From contig JBNGIO010001919.1 in the NCBI GenBank assembly GCA_049999805.1, positions 1-22,724 of the forward strand: a stretch of DNA of 22,724 nt, in the 5' to 3' direction. The DNA is from Folioceros fuciformis. Taxonomy: Eukaryota > Anthocerotophyta > Anthocerotopsida > Anthocerotales. Shown piece after piece: positions 22,491-22,724 of the stretch (positions within the stretch are counted from its first letter, which is position 1; every line of letters begins with the position of its first letter). The notes under the pieces are model-generated. The model was not told the origin of the DNA. It did no database searches and saw only the letters and a list, made by a program, of their open reading frames with translations. Position numbers and translations under genes: made by a program.

Positions 22491-22724
22491 TTAAAACATA
22501 GCTGTGGAAGGCTTGAAGAGCAAGCTTGTCAGATTGAGTCTAGGGTAGTAGCCAGTGGGGTGTAGATCACCAGACTCTTTTGTAAGAATCTTGAATAAAG
22601 AATAGCACCACTAGAGGAGGTGGTTTGCAAATGGTCAGTGGATGGTGGCGGGCTACTTGGAGCCTAGTGCAGAGTAGTGTGAGAGCCTAGTGCAGAGTAA
22701 TATGAGAAGGAGTGAGTGCTTGTA
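22491..22724 (+). other. Right edge, possible retroelement or transcript-end fragment
   Basis: Contains TTGAATAAAGAATAG (AATAAA near 22594) and a 25-bp direct repeat GAGCCTAGTGCAGAGTA in tandem at about 22659-22708. The layout is reminiscent of a plant LTR R/U5 region, but the window ends before any confirming terminus or coding domain. Weak call. Confidence 0.25.

Overview
The window is nuclear DNA of a green, plant-lineage eukaryote. It holds six protein genes. Five are split by short introns (about 80-190 bp, nearly all GT-AG) and one has no introns. The proteins are plant-type: two are or appear plastid-targeted, and one is a secreted-type alpha carbonic anhydrase. All exon joins below were worked out by hand from splice signals, reading frame and family conservation, with no transcript data. 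The lineage hint is a combination: an LCIB-family carbonic-anhydrase-like protein (typical of algae and, among land plants, reported to my knowledge only from hornworts), decayed PLS-class pentatricopeptide (PPR) repeats (a land-plant hallmark, very abundant in hornworts), and a minor-spliceosome protein. My best inference is a hornwort; a streptophyte alga is the alternative. This is inference, not proof.

Layout. 1-3027: no recognisable gene; AT-rich repeats on the left, GC-rich sequence towards the first gene. 3028-5080 (+): LCIB-like protein with plastid transit peptide, membrane segment and Cys/His/Cys metal site, 9 exons. 5691-7069 (-): FCF1/UTP24 PIN-domain rRNA-processing nuclease, 9 exons. 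About 7690-8764 (-): broken PLS-class PPR gene. 10896-11305: long imperfect inverted repeat (foldback). 11865-13367 (+): secreted alpha carbonic anhydrase, 6 exons. 14176-16745 (-): plastid-type glutathione reductase, 10 exons, one intron apparently GC-AG. 16746-19195: repeat-rich region with a pentanucleotide microsatellite and several copies of a diverged repeat family with palindromic ends. 19196-19837 (+): ZMAT5-like U11/U12 snRNP 20 kDa protein, 4 exons. 20186-21358 (-): plastid-type pyrimidine/ARPP phosphatase of riboflavin synthesis (PYRP2-like), no introns. 21359-22724: promoter region, then AT-rich tandem repeats.

How the genes relate. Two unrelated carbonic-anhydrase families (LCIB-like and alpha) lie within 7 kb of each other, which invites a reading as a CO2-concentrating-mechanism neighbourhood, although FCF1 and the PPR relic lie between them. 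Glutathione reductase and the PYRP2-like enzyme are ordinary plastid housekeeping genes; FCF1 (nucleolus) and the U11/U12 20K protein (minor spliceosome) are nuclear housekeeping genes. The most notable observations are the membrane-anchored or lumen-directed form of the LCIB-like protein, the missing proton-shuttle His in the alpha carbonic anhydrase, and the foldback element about 0.56 kb upstream of that gene.
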